The notes: generated from the letters alone by a model not told the origin. Shown: positions 48,393 through 60,423, counted from the stretch's first letter. The stretch: DNA of 64,000 nt from Dipteronia dyeriana (GCA_032871835.1 CM065297.1:1428501-1492500); one strand, 5' to 3'. A program made the numbers and translations.

Positions 48393-48682
48393 ACACCATT
48401 AATTCTTCCGTTATATTAGTGTGAACATATGTTCAATATTGTTGATGCAGTTCCACTCCAATTCATTTGCAGAAATCTCTTCATCATCTCAATTGTTTTG
48501 GTTAATTAATTGTAAAATTTCCGTTAATATATCATGAGTCTTTTTATTGTTTTCATTTTCAGAATATGATTTTCAGTACATACTATCAGACGGGTTTTTA
48601 GAATTCAAAACTGAAATAAAAAACACTATTTTTATTTTCATTTTTATTTTAAAAAAAAAAACCACCGAAAAACGCATACATA

Positions 48683-49272
48683 AGAACTTCAAATTGTTGT
48701 TTTTTTATCAAACCACTTTTCATGCTTTAAAAGTTCCTAATGACAATCTGTCTTCTGTCTTCTGTCTTCGTTCTATTGACAATTCTATTCAAAGAAGCAA
48801 CACAACCAAACCCCATTCGACGGGTTAGAAACATAGACAGAGACAGAGGTTACAAATTGCAACCTCAATTTAAACCACAGATGCCCATTCATGTTGCGTT
48901 TTTAATTATTATTATTATTATAATATTTATGTTCCGTTCTAATATTTTGGAGAGAAAACCAAAAATAGGTATGGAAAACGTTAAACTTTCGTTTATAACT
49001 ACTTTTGAAATTTTATTCGTTAATAGCCATTTTTTTAAAAAAAAATTAGTATATGTACATAAATTACGAAAATACTCATGGATTTGATTTTTTTTTAAAG
49101 TAGAGGTAAACTTGAAATGATGACTAAAATCAGGAACCAAACTTAAAATCAGGACTAAAATCTTGAAACTTGAAATCTTGTCTAAAAATATGAAATTTTG
49201 AAACTTGAAATCTTGTATAAATTGAAATGTTGAAACTTGAAATCTTGACTAAATTGAAATATTCTGGGTTTT
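48683..49272. other. AT-rich spacer with a GAAACTTGAAATCTTG repeat
   Basis: No gene. From about 49110 to 49270 the phrase GAAACTTGAAATCTTG recurs, separated by AAATTGAAAT(G/A)TT. The same repeats resume at 50066-50155 on the other side of the inserted MITE. Confidence 0.6.
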
Positions 49273-49275
49273 TAA

Positions 49276-50049
49276 GGCCCCGTCCTGCAGCTGTTTTTCA
49301 TTTCGTTTTCGTTTTTATTTTTCAAAAACGATTTCGAAAATGCATTCGTTAACCGTTTTTCATTTTATTTTAAAAAAGCGAAAAAAAAAACAAAATCAGC
49401 GTTAAAAGTGAAAATTTTGAAAAACACAAAATACTTGTTTTTCGTTTTTGTTTTTCACTTTTTTATATATAAAAAAATATATTTTGTTTTTCATTTTGTT
49501 TCATTTAGTTCTATTATGCGTTTCATATGGCTATAATAAAAGATGAGACAAGATTTTTAAATGACCAAAGTGTCCATATATATTTCAGAATAATTTAATT
49601 CCAACTAGAACTAAAAGAATTCATGCAATAATATATATATATATACACATTATAATAATTATAATTAATATTATAATATATAAAATAAAAAATATTAATA
49701 TAATATTATATATATTATATATATTTATTTATAATTTAAGAGTTTAGTTTTGATTAATTCATTTTTTGATATGTTTTTTTGAATTAATTTTTGACGTGTT
49801 ACTTTTGTTTAATTTAAAAATTACAATACAAAAATTATATTGGTTAATTATGTAATCAATTTTTGATAGTTTTCAGTCAACCTACCAGACGCGTTTTTTT
49901 CCGTTTTCATTTTCAAAATACAGCTTTCAGTATATGCTACCAGACGTGTTTTCGGAATTCGAAACTGAAACCAAAAACACTGTTTTCATTTTCATTTTCA
50001 TTTTTATTTTCGAAAAACAGTAACTGAAAAACGCTTACAGAACGGGCCC
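49276..50049. mobile_element. Complete Harbinger-like MITE, 774 bp
   Basis: Ends GGCCCCGTCCTGCAGCTG and, reverse complement of the right end, GGGCCCGTTCTGTAAGCG agree at 13-14 of 18 positions. Both flanks are TAA (49273-49275 and 50050-50052), the 3-bp target duplication of PIF/Harbinger elements. The interior is AT-rich and non-coding. It interrupts a local GAAACTTGAAATCTTG repeat tract, which resumes on the right side. Relatives: 29669-29850 (truncated) and 43915-48682 (split). Confidence 0.75.
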
Positions 50050-50159
50050 TAAGTTTTTTGTTTTCAAAATTTGAAACTTGAAATCTTGCATAAATTGAAA
50101 TGTTGAAACTTGAAATCTTGATTAAATTGAAATATTGAAAATTGAAATATTCTGGGTTT

Positions 50160-50560
50160 CTAGGTATTTCGTTTTTTTTTTTTTTTTTCTGCAGATCTCA
50201 TCACCGGCGGAGGGGGAGCACAACTGCGTTGCTGGACTGTCGTGAAGCCCAGGCGATGGCACTCTGGCAAGCCGTCGACGTCGTGTGAGAGAGAAAGGAG
50301 AGGAGAGAGAAAAAGAGGTGAGTGAAAGAGAGAGAAAGAAGAGAGAGAGGTGCGGGAGAGAGAAAGATGTTCGGTGAGAGAGAGAGGAGGCCGGCGACGT
50401 TTCGCCGGCCTTCTCAAGGAAGCCGACGATGGTTCGCCCGCACACCGCCGACGTGAGAGAGAGATCGGGGGAGAGAGAGGAAATTAGAGAGAAAAAAAAA
50501 AGAAAAGAGAGAGAAAATGTTTGGGGATGATTTTTATATGAAGACATTCAAGTAATTTCT
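50160..50560. other. GA-rich block with CG-containing island
   Basis: A GAGAGA-rich tract with GC-rich stretches (GTCGACGTCGTG, GGCCGGCGACG). Open frames here are Ser/Arg/Phe low-complexity and resemble the GC-rich inserts inside the elements at 15.9 and 30.3 kb. Probably a transposon fragment, with no protein family recognised. Confidence 0.35.
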
Positions 50561-50964
50561 TTAAAAAAGTGACTATTAACGAATAATTTTTCGGTTAAAA
50601 ACGAATTTTCCATAATAGTTGTGGCCACTTCCACCATGAATTATGCATGTTAATTATGTGAATACTCTTACAACTTAAAATTCATTTATCCCATTATTTG
50701 AAATGAGTTTTTAGAAAAATATAATGAAATGAGACTAGATAATATTATTTTCTGAATAATTTCCAAATACTTTATGATTTATTCATTGGTCAGCAATTGA
50801 CTTGGACTTGTTGGAACCCAGTCGTCGTGGCATGGGCCAGGCTACTTTGCTTCTTGAGAATGAGTTTTCTAATATGATCAAATATATATTGCACCTTATT
50901 ATATTACATTGGCTGATATTTACAATAAAGAGAGAAGCTAATTGCCAGCTTCTTCTTTTCATTT

Positions 50965-53900
50965 ATGACAATCCTGCTCATCTTTCTCAATCCATCAAGT
51001 CCATTAGAACTTGATTATTATAATAAAGTCAAAAATAGTACTAGTTCTGCTGATCCTCTAGAGGTACATGTTGGAGTGATAGTTGATATGGGATCATGGT
51101 CAGGGAAGATTAGCCATTGCTGCATATCCATGGCCATTTCTGATTTCTATGCTCTTCATAATCATCATCACCACAAAGCAAGGATAGTTCCCCACTCCAC
51201 GGACTCCAAAGGCGATTCTCTTCTTGCTTTATCTGCGGGTTAGATATATATTAATATTTATGTGTAAACATCTTGAATTCAATATTTGATAAATTAATAA
51301 TCTATTTTATATAATATATTGTTTCAATCTCAATTTGGGTCGCACGTCATCTTTTAATAGAGATAGTATTGCACTTCCCTCCCACAATGGTGGTGAAAGC
51401 TTCTAGTCTCATTATACGGCTTTTACAAGCCGGTTTGTAGGAATAGTTATCCGGGTGATTAACTTCTGGCGCTATTAATACCCTATTTATTTAGTGCTAA
51501 GCCTACAAAATCAGTTGAAAAATATATTATATTCACAATTTTTACTATTTATAAAGGTAAATATAAGGTTGATTATGATATTTTCTTGAAATATGAATTT
51601 ATTGTTTAAAGTCCAGTTGGTCTCGTTAAATAAGATTACACAATACACATAGATTGATTGATAATTTATTTTCAATGCAGCCTTGGGTCTTATGCAGAGT
51701 GTGACATTGCAAGCAATCGTCATTTACACAGTGACATCATGGAGAGCAAATCTTAGCAGAATTAGGATCCAGAACCAAAGTTCCTGTAATTTCTCTCTTT
51801 GCAACTAGTTGTGCTTCTTCTCTAACCTCTTATTTAATTCAATTTGTTCGTGATGAAGCTTCTGATCAAGCCAAAGGCATTGCAACTGTCATCAAAGCCT
51901 TCAACTGGAGAGATGTCATTTTCATTTATGAAGACAACAACAGTGGGAGAGATTTCTTTCCTCATATGTTTGATTCCTTACAGGTTGCTAATATTCATAT
52001 TGCTCATAGAATCTGCATCCCATGTTCACCTTCTGATGAATATATCATTGCAAAGCTTTCAATGATAAAGAATTTTCATGCAAAAGTATTTGTTGTGCAC
52101 ATGTCTCATTCTCTTGCACCTCTCTTCTTCTTGAACGCGAACAAGTTAGAAATGATGAGCACGGGATATGTTTGGATTGTAACTGATACGATTATGAGTT
52201 TCTTGCATTCAATGGAGACTTCAGTGGTTGAGTCCATGCAAGGGGTTCTTGGTTTCAAGCCATACATTCCAGAATCGAAGGAGCTCCGTAACTTCACATT
52301 GAGGTGGAGAAGGAAAATGTATATTGGTCATGATCACCCAGTTGGTGAGGTAGCGGAGTTAGATGTATATGGTGTTTTGGCATATGATACAGTCTGGGCT
52401 CTAGCTAGAGCAGCACAAAGACTTAAAAGTAACGATATTTCTCAAAGGGGTTTGATGTTTTATGAGGAGATACTAAAGAGTACTGGGTTCAAGGGTTTGA
52501 GTGGTGACTTTAAAATCATTAATGGGAAACTAGTTTCAAGGGGATTTGAAATAGTTAATGTAATTGGCAAAGCAGGTAGAAGAGTTGGATTTTGGGTCCC
52601 CAAAATGGGAATTACAAAAGAATATTTGATTAATAATACACCATCTACAAGTAGTGATAATAATATGGTAGGCATTATTTGGCCTCCCAAGTAGTGCTAG
52701 AAAGTTGAGGATCGGTGTACCAGTACTGCAATATGGATTCAAAGAGTTATTGAATGTGGCTCGTGATCCTTTATCTAATGCAACAATTGTAAGTGGACCT
52801 TACGAGTTTATACCGTCCATGGATGCCAATGGAAATATGTCTGGATCTTATAATGATCTTATATATCAGGTTTATCTTCAGGTATGGTTAGATATATTCA
52901 AACAAAAGTCATATATACATATATAATTTAATTTCATCTACACTAACACATAGGTCATATATATATATATATAAATGTTTCTGTTCCGTGCAAGAATTAC
53001 GATGCTGTGGTGGGAGATTCAACAATAACCGCCAACAGATCTCTGTATGTGGATTTCACATGGCCATTTACCGACATAGGCCTAGGAATGATAGTTTTAG
53101 CTAGTGATCAAAAGAATAACATGTGGATTTTCTTGAAGCCACTTAAAGCGGATCTTTGGCTGACCAGTGCTGCTTTCTTTATCTTCACCGGCTTTGTGGT
53201 GTGGATAATTGAACGTCGCAACAACTATGAATTCCAAGGTCCACCAGCACACCAAATCGGAATGGTGTTTTGGCTCGTATTTGCGCATAGTAAGTACACA
53301 CACAATGGAATGTATTAATTTTGGCATTTCAGGGGAGAGGCTATTGAGCAACTGGTCAAAGCTTGTAGTGATCATATGGATGTTTGTAGTGCTTATATTG
53401 GGTTCAAGCTATACGGCCACTTTAACTTCTATGTTAACCGTTCAACAGATTCAGTTGGGATCAAAGGACTATATAGGATTCCACTCGTTTCTAGGTACAA
53501 CTACAAGCAACATAAATTTTGAAGATTCCAAGTTGAAGGAATACTATTCTCCTAAAGAATTTGCTGATGCTTTACTCAAGGGAAGTAAAAATGGCGGCGT
53601 GTCTGCCATTGTCGATGAAATTCCTTACATCAAGATATTCCTTTCTCATTATCCTGCTCATTACACCACTGTTGTACCCAACAATTCTTCTTCAACCAGT
53701 GGTTTTGGCTTTGTAAGTAAATGTTTGTGAATATTAATTTCTTTAGAAATTGGGATCTTATGCTAATCTAATTAAGTATTTATTAGAGCTTTATATATAT
53801 ATATATTTATTTTGGGTTTTTCAAATGGGTTCACCATTGGTCCCTAACATATCAAGGGCTATTGCAAGTCTAAGAGAAGAAGGAAAGCTAAAAAAGATGG

Positions 53901-54172
53901 AAGATTATTGGTTTAATTACTTTAGTCGTCAGCCTTCAACTTTTATGGATCAGGATTCCTCTTCCTCTAGTACTAGTAATCCCAGCAGTCTAAGCCTCCA
54001 CAGCCCCGGAGGTTTATTTCTCATTACAGGCATCTCATCAACTTTAGCTCTCGCCATGTTATTCATTTGTTTCGTCTACAGAAAACAACATGCTTTGCTA
54101 GAACTTGTTAAGGAAAAACTCAAGTTCCTGAAGGATTACATCTGCAATTTGCAGATTATCAGTGACAGATGA
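50965..54172 (+). pseudogene. Glutamate receptor-like channel (GLR) pseudogene
   Basis: Plant GLRs are ligand-gated cation channels. Pieces in order: amino-terminal ligand domain in exon 1 (50965-51238, with VHVGVIVDMGSWSGK) and exon 2 (51681-52881); then 52995-53289 with GDSTITANRSLYVDFTWPFTD and the first membrane span; 53333-53712 with SSYTATLTSMLTVQQIQL; and a last part (53816-54172) with GSPLVPNISRAIA, the final span and a cytosolic tail. Lesions: a one-base deletion near 51752; stop and frame change at 52690-52700; loss of part of the ligand-binding lobe after NATIVSG (about 52800); a shortened pore loop (FWLVFAHS, about 53268-53289); an intron reduced to 43 bases (53290-53332); and GG instead of AG at the last acceptor (53814-53815). 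It cannot encode a channel. By these phrases it is nearest the GLR2 group. Confidence 0.9.
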
Positions 54173-55500
54173 TCGAATAATGTCCTTATATAGAACTATG
54201 ATTTGTTACAAAAACTTTCACAATCTTCTTAAGTTAATCATTCGCTAATGTATACGGTCGACATGTATAAAATGTTAAGTAGCTCCATTTTTCAAACAAG
54301 CAAACAGATATTGACATTTTATAATTGTCACTTAATTAACAAGTTAAGTTTTATTAACACATTTAAATGTTCACTGTCAGACCAATAAGTCTTGAGGGCA
54401 CTTTGAATAAACCCATTTTCTTCTTCTTCTTCTTCTTCTTCTTCTTCTTTTTAAACAAAAAAAAAACCCAATTTCTTTTAACCTGCTCCTTTTCATTTTT
54501 TCAAGTTTAGATGATTATATAGTCTAGACTTTAGACATAGATGATGAAAAGAATTGGAAAAGTGTAACAGAATGCATAATTGTCATTCTTCAAGAAATAA
54601 AAAGGAAATGAGAGACCCATAATTGTCATTCTCAGTATAGATGTTCAAATATTTGCTAAAATTAGTATGTCAATTTTTTGCATCATTTGGATTTTAAAAA
54701 ATATATATATATATATATATGTCTTGTCCATTAATTTAGTGAAAGCCTGATGTTCTGTTTTGTACTCTACAGACAATCATTCTTAGGAGGTGATTGAGAA
54801 TAATCAGTTAGAGATTTGAGAACATAAGTTAGATGTAGTTATATGTAAGTTTAGGAAATGTAAAGTGCTATTTGAAACCCTTTAAAAATGGTTTTCTGTT
54901 TTGAAAAATAAAAAACAATTTTAATATTGTTTGTTTACATGTTTTATAAAACTAAAAACAACTTTTTAAAATGTATAACTAAAAAGTTAAAAATAAATTT
55001 TTATTTTTTTTCATCATTTTTAAAAAGATTATTTCAAATCAAATCACAACTTTTCCCTTCAAACAATTATTTTATCTATTTTAAAAACAACAACTAAACA
55101 CTTTTACACAGTGTTCAGTTTTATAAAACTATTTTCAAAAAACAATACCAAACACATTACATTTTAAAAACATGATTTCCATTTTAAAAAATAGTTTTTA
55201 AAAACATCATTTTAAAAACGAAACCAAACACACCCTAAGTAGTCATGGGGGAATTATCCCATTTGTTTATCTTTTAGTGATAATTGTTTCAAATTAATTA
55301 TCTCTATTTATCTTTTGGTGTATAACCATTATAAAAGGCCTATTCAAAGTCTTTTGTAAGATTAGAAAAATCGAAACCGGTTAAAACTGATTAAGAGCAA
55401 GTAATCGAATTGAACTGAACTGGTTTTGATTGGATCAATTCAATTTGGTTCAATTCAGTTTTGAACCTGATGAGCCTAATAATCACTTAATTTTGAATGG
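54173..55500. other. Intergenic region with microsatellites and an AT-rich MITE
   Basis: A CTT repeat at 54418-54449 and a TA repeat at about 54702-54720. About 54840-55240 is a run of AAAAC/GTTTT words whose right end (ACCAAACACACCCTAAG) looks like a MITE terminus, although the left counterpart is unclear. At 55370-55480 AACCGGTTAAAACTG and GGTTCAATTC words suggest another degraded hAT end. Confidence 0.4.
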
Positions 55501-55510
55501 TAATTTTAGG

Positions 55511-57034
55511 GATTGACGATTTTGACACTTTTCAAAAACTATATGTACACCCCTTTCGTAAGTACACCCCTAAAATATTTTAAAAATCTATGTCTCGTAA
55601 ATAAACCTCACTTAATGTCAAAATTATCCTTTCTTTAATTTTATTATATTATATTTTTGTTAGTACACCCAATTATTTTGTTATCTAATCAGATTAATTT
55701 AAAATTTTATTATTTATATCTTTTTATTCAAATAAATAATTTCTCTTAAAAAAATATATTCTAACTCCTGCAAAAACATTTGATGTCATTACAATATTGT
55801 TTTATTTTTTTTCTTCTTAGAATTGCATTAAAACTTTTTTTAATTCCTTATTTTTTTTAAACTCAAAATTCTCCAATTCCACCGAATTGAAAAACTACAA
55901 ACTCTCAACACAAAACCGCATCTCTTAATTAGGGGTGTGCAAAAAACCGCAAAACCGAACCAACCTGTCTAACCCAACCCAAACTTTATGGGTTGGTTCA
56001 GTTTCATATATAAAAAAATTATTATTCGGTGTGTCATTTACCAAACCGATCAAATATTGGTTTGGTTTGAGTTGCTAAAAATAAAATTCATACAACCGAA
56101 ACCAACCCATATATTTAATAAAATCCAATCCATATTTTCTGGGGTTTTGTAACTTTTATTTATACTTATTTGCTTATCATATAAAAAGTTTTTTTTTCTT
56201 CTCATTCATTATCATCAACCATTTGGTATTGTACTACTTCTCTTTCTTTTACATATTAAAATTTTTAAATAAATAAAATACAGTTACTCATATATTCCAT
56301 TACATTTTAGAATATGAATTTTATTATGTTTTTTTTATGTATCTGTTATGATACATTTTATTGTTAATTTGTTAATTATATAATATTTTTAATTTTTATA
56401 ATAATTAACTAACACCTACATAATATTTTTATATTCAAATATTTTTTTAATAGTACAAAAAATAATTTTTAGGTTCAAACATAAACCATCAAATCAACCC
56501 AAACCAACCAGATTATTTTTGGTTTGGTTTGGTTCGGTTTGGCAAATCACATTGGTTTGGTTTGGGTTGAAATATGGCCAAACTGATACATATTTGTTTG
56601 GTTTGATATTGAACTTCAACCCAAACCAAACCAAACCGAAATTGCACACCCCTAATCTCAATTCCTCTGTTTCTAAGAAATTTATTTATTTTTTATAATA
56701 GAAAGTTTATTATTTGTATTGATTTTTGTTTCACTCAATTAAAACAATAAATTGTTGGTCAACTCAATCAATTTGTATTCCTTAAAAGAAATTGAAATTA
56801 GTATTTAAAATAGAAGTTAGGGTTTGATAAAATAGAAATGATTTTATTAGCATATCAAACAATTAATAGGATTTTTTTTAAGGATTGATATAAAATAAAT
56901 TAATAATTATTGGTGTGTAATTACAAACTATTTAGTCATTTAAGTAATTTTATTCAAGGGTAATATTAGATTTTTAAAATTATATTAAATTGAGGTGTAC
57001 ATATAATTTTTTAGGGGTGTAAATATCGTCACTC
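55511..57034. mobile_element. Mutator-like non-autonomous element, copy B (interrupted)
   Basis: Ends GATTGACGATTTTGACAC and, reverse complement on the right, GAGTGACGATATTTACACC are imperfect inverted repeats. AATTTTAGG flanks both sides (55502-55510 and 57035-57043), a perfect 9-bp target duplication. Without the nested hAT element it is about 790 bases, close to copy A (861). Both copies share internal landmarks such as TAAATAAACCTCACTTAATGTC or near variants, and CAAACTATTTAGTC. Confidence 0.75.
55930..56654. mobile_element. hAT non-autonomous element, 725 bp, nested in copy B
   Basis: Ends TAGGGGTGTGCAAAAAACCG and, reverse complement on the right, TAGGGGTGTGCAATTTCGG. The flanks CTCTTAAT and ATCTCAAT match at 6 of 8 positions. 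Subterminal zones are full of AACC/GGTT words (CCAAACCAAACCG, GGTTTGGTTTGG). It resembles the 3.7-kb hAT element in layout but has no transposase. Confidence 0.75.
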
Positions 57035-57105
57035 AATTTTAGGCCAATATTTGTTAATTTTCATGATTTTTAATGCCCATAGTTAAAAGGCCCAAAATAA
57101 TAATA

Positions 57106-57447
57106 GAACAAATTACACTAATCTCCCTTGAGATTTGCTCTTTTACACACGGAAACAACTTTATCGTTAATTGACACCCACCTCCCCTGCCGCTAGGGTT
57201 TCACTGTTAAGTACGAGAGTTGACCGTTACAAAATCATAAAAGACAGAAATACCACTGGTTCACTAAAAATAAAAAATAACTAATTACACAAAACTCCCC
57301 TAAGGTTTTCTTTTTTACAAACAGAAACAACTTTATTGATAGTTGACACTTACCTCCCCTACCGTTAGTCAAAGTTGGTCAAATTAAACCGTTGACCAAA
57401 TTTAACTATAAAAATTAAGGATAGTTTAGTCATTTGAAGAATTTTAA

Positions 57448-57484
<37 letters not shown>

Positions 57485-58687
57485 TGAATAAATATTTTAA
57501 AATAAGGATTTTTTAAAAGTATTTTAAAATGAAGATTAAGTAAAAAAACATTTTTTGAAAATTAAGATTTTTTTGAAAGAAAAATAAGATTGATTGAAAA
57601 TTAAGAATTAAAAAAACGGAATTTTACATTAAAAAATGGGAAAGTACATTCTAATTTAAATGAAATTCAAATTAAAAAAAATCATAATACCTTACCACTT
57701 CGACAGTTCCACTAACAATATGAATCACAATCCAATCCTAATTTGTTCAATCTCCTTCATGAGAGATTGAGTCAGATTAAGCCAGTTCGTCAGTTCCACA
57801 GACAACACAAATTCTAGTTCCTACCGATTTTTTTTAAAAAAAATCTATTTATTAAAAAACTTAATTTTTTTAACTTTATTTCTTTGGAAAACATATTTGT
57901 TCTTATTTATAAATAGATTTTGAGATTTTTTTCCTTTTAATTTGTTTTTTAACAAATTGCATCATATTATGAAAGGATTGTGATTTGTGTTATTGGTGGA
58001 ACTAGCAAACTGACTCTATTTTTGGAAGAAATCTAGCTCAGTCTTTCATAGAAGAGATCTAACAAATGAGGAAGGGATTACGATCTGTGTTGCTGATGGA
58101 ACTGGCGGACTATTAAATGTATTAAGAATTTTTTTTTTATTTGAATTTTTTTAATATTAGATTTGACTGTCGCTTTTTTTAATGAAAAATTCCGTTCTCT
58201 TTTAATTATTTATTTTCAATTTATCGTTTTTCCAAAAAAAAATATCTTAATTTTAAAAACATTTTTCTTTTGTTCACTTAATCTTCATTTTAAAATACCT
58301 TAAAAAAATCTCCATTGAAACTATTTATTCAATTATATATATATATAATGTTTCAAATGATCACTAAACTATCCTTAGTTTTGATAGTCAAAATTGATCT
58401 ATAATTTAATTTGACCAACTTTGACTAACAGTAAGGGAGGTGAGTGTCATTTATCAATAAAGTTGTTTCTGTGTGTAAAAGAGCAAACCTCAAGGGGGTT
58501 TGGTGTAACTAGTTATTTTTTATTTTTGGTGAATCAAGGGCATTGTTGTCTTTCATCACTTTTTAACGGTCAACTCTCACACTTAACGGTCAAACCCTAA
58601 CGGCAGGGGAGGTGACTATCAATTAACAATAAAGTTGTTTCCACGTGTAAAAGAGCAAACCTCAGGGGAGTTTGGTGTAATTTGTTC
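57106..58687. mobile_element. Long palindromic (foldback) Mutator-like element, 1.58 kb
   Basis: Nearly the whole element folds on itself. The left end GAACAAATTACACTAATC matches the reverse complement of the right end GAACAAATTACACCAAAC. Matching continues through TTGCTCTTTTACAC, AACAACTTTAT, CACCTCCCCTGCCG, GACCGTTA, the TA tract and the inner phrase CAGTTCCAC(T/A)(A/G)ACA, to a centre near 57890-57900. ATAATAATA flanks both sides (57097-57105 and 58688-58696), a perfect 9-bp duplication as in Mutator-like elements. No coding potential. Confidence 0.85.
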
Positions 58688-58696
58688 ATAATAATA

Positions 58697-60423
58697 TTCA
58701 TTATTCATTAAAAAAATCAGAAATGGAAAACTTGTTATATTTTTGGATAAATGTACCGAATTAAATAGATAAAAATCTAATATTAGTCTTCAAAATTCAA
58801 AGGTCAAACATTAAAAATCCCTAAATATATTACATAATATTATAATAATATAATCCACAATAAAAATCCAACCTCCAAATCCAAAATTACTACTAAAATA
58901 ACAAATTCAAACCCCAACTCCAAAATTACAACTAAAATAACAAATCCAAAATCTAAATCCAAAATTACAACTAAAATTCAAAATAATAATCCAAAATACA
59001 TAATCAAATATAGTCCAGATATAAATAATCTAAAAGCATTCCAAACTATGGCACAGAAATTGACCAGAAAATGAATAGAGGGAAAGAATTGCTAGCCTTT
59101 CTGTCAAAACTTCAAATGACCTCCAAACGAAATCTGCAACAAGTGGAAAGCACACCATAGCACCCAAAAAACTAAAAGGGAAAGCATACGCAATAGAAAA
59201 TATCTTCCTACATCCATTTATTTTGTGTGTACCCATATTAAAAAATTTATATTATTAATTTTACATCTTACACCCTTTAAAATATAAAAACTATCCTATA
59301 AGTATCTAAAAAACTATGAAATCATAATGGTTTACACACTTAATCATCGTCAGAGAAAACAACAACAATAAAAACTAAACAAACAATAATATTCAGCTTC
59401 TTTTGTTTAAAAAAAAAAAACTAATTTTTCAATAACCAAAAAAAAATGTTTTTTTTTAAATCCATCCACCAAGTTTTTCGGTTTACAAACCAATTAAATT
59501 AATAAGAATTTGTAGTTGAATTAAAGTAAATTGAGTGAGTGAGTTGCGTTTGAGAACCGTATAGACTTGGTTGAATTCTATAACTGCTTTGAAAAAAAAA
59601 AATTCTACAAGACTACAATTGCGACAATTTTTTTATTCATTCACAAATCAATAATATAAATGAAAGTAAACATACTTAAATGCATTTAGAATCTATAAAA
59701 TCAATTATTTATTCATCAATTCCTTGACTATATTTGAAAAACAAAAAAAAAAATCTTTATTGATGTTGGGTTTGATTAAGTATATATTATTAAGATTTAT
59801 TTTGACTGATTGTTCAACTTATGGGTGTATTAAGTAAATTTAATTTACAGTTATAAAGGATATATCGAAGATACAATACAATACCCAAAATTGAAAAAAA
59901 AAAACAAATTAAACCTAACCCGAGCATGATGGAGAGAGAGAATAGAAGAAGAGGATGTCAAGAAGACTGAAGATTAAAGTTGAAGAACTCTCAGTGATAG
60001 AGAGAAGAGTATCTGTTGGTAAGGGGAAAGTTAATAGCGGCGACTGAGACTTGAGAGTGAGTCTGGGAGAGAGGAGAGAGGAGAGAGGAGAAAGATTAGA
60101 AAAAGAAAAAAATGAGTCCCTAAGGGTGTTTTTTTTTTTCTTTTATACAACTATATTAACGGTTTTCGGATCAAATCGGTTTTGTAAAACCCAAACCAGT
60201 TCAAATCCGAAATCAATTAGGTTTATGAATTTAAACCGGTTTGAACCGATTAAGATTGGTGAACTAAACCGATCTACACTTTTTAATTCGGTTTCAAATT
60301 GAATTGGTTTGATTTCGGTTTTCATGCCCACCTCTGGTTAGATTTGATTGATTGGATACAGTCCTGATAACGAAAAGTCTGTGACTGGATACTGTGTATA
60401 TCTTGTGCTAGCCTGGTGTCTAA
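58697..60423. other. Intergenic region with a hAT-like terminus
   Basis: AT-rich, with AAATCCAAAATTACAACTAAAAT-type degenerate repeats at 58850-58985 (shown here in part). An open frame at 59030-59236 (minus) is unrecognised. GAGAGAGGAGAGAGGAG repeats lie at about 60066-60090. At 60160-60335 there are AACCGGTTT words and an end reading GGTTTTCATGCCCACCTCTGG, which resembles a hAT right terminus. Confidence 0.4.

Larger units (their letters stand above)
44699..48401 (+). mobile_element. Full-length hAT transposon, 3.7 kb
   Basis: Both ends are visible: TAGAGGTGTCCACGGTTCGG on the left and, as reverse complement on the right, TAATGGTGTCCACGGTTCAG. The flanks are ATTCTTCA (44691-44698) and ATTCTTCC (48402-48409), a 7/8 match to the 8-bp target duplication of hAT elements. 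Subterminal zones hold dense arrays of ACCGAA/AACCG words. The transposase gene lies between in the plus direction but is broken. Confidence 0.9.
43915..48682. mobile_element. Harbinger-like MITE interrupted by a hAT element
   Basis: The left part (43915-44050), with CCCGTCTGG, CCGTTTTTGTTTTTG, TGATTTCGAATTCG and TTCGTTAACC, and the right part (48570-48682), with ATTTTCAGTACATACT, CAGACGGGT, AGAATTCAAAACTGAAA and CCGAAAAACGC, match the two ends of the intact copy at 49276-50049 in order and orientation. The hAT element at 44699-48401 lies between them. The interior at 44100-44690 is CT-rich leader-like sequence and AT-rich filler. Ends are approximate. Confidence 0.55.

Noticed and set aside
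50122..50547. 141-codon minus-strand frame
   Set aside because: Composition is driven by GAGAGA repeats. It has no domain and probably belongs to a transposon fragment.
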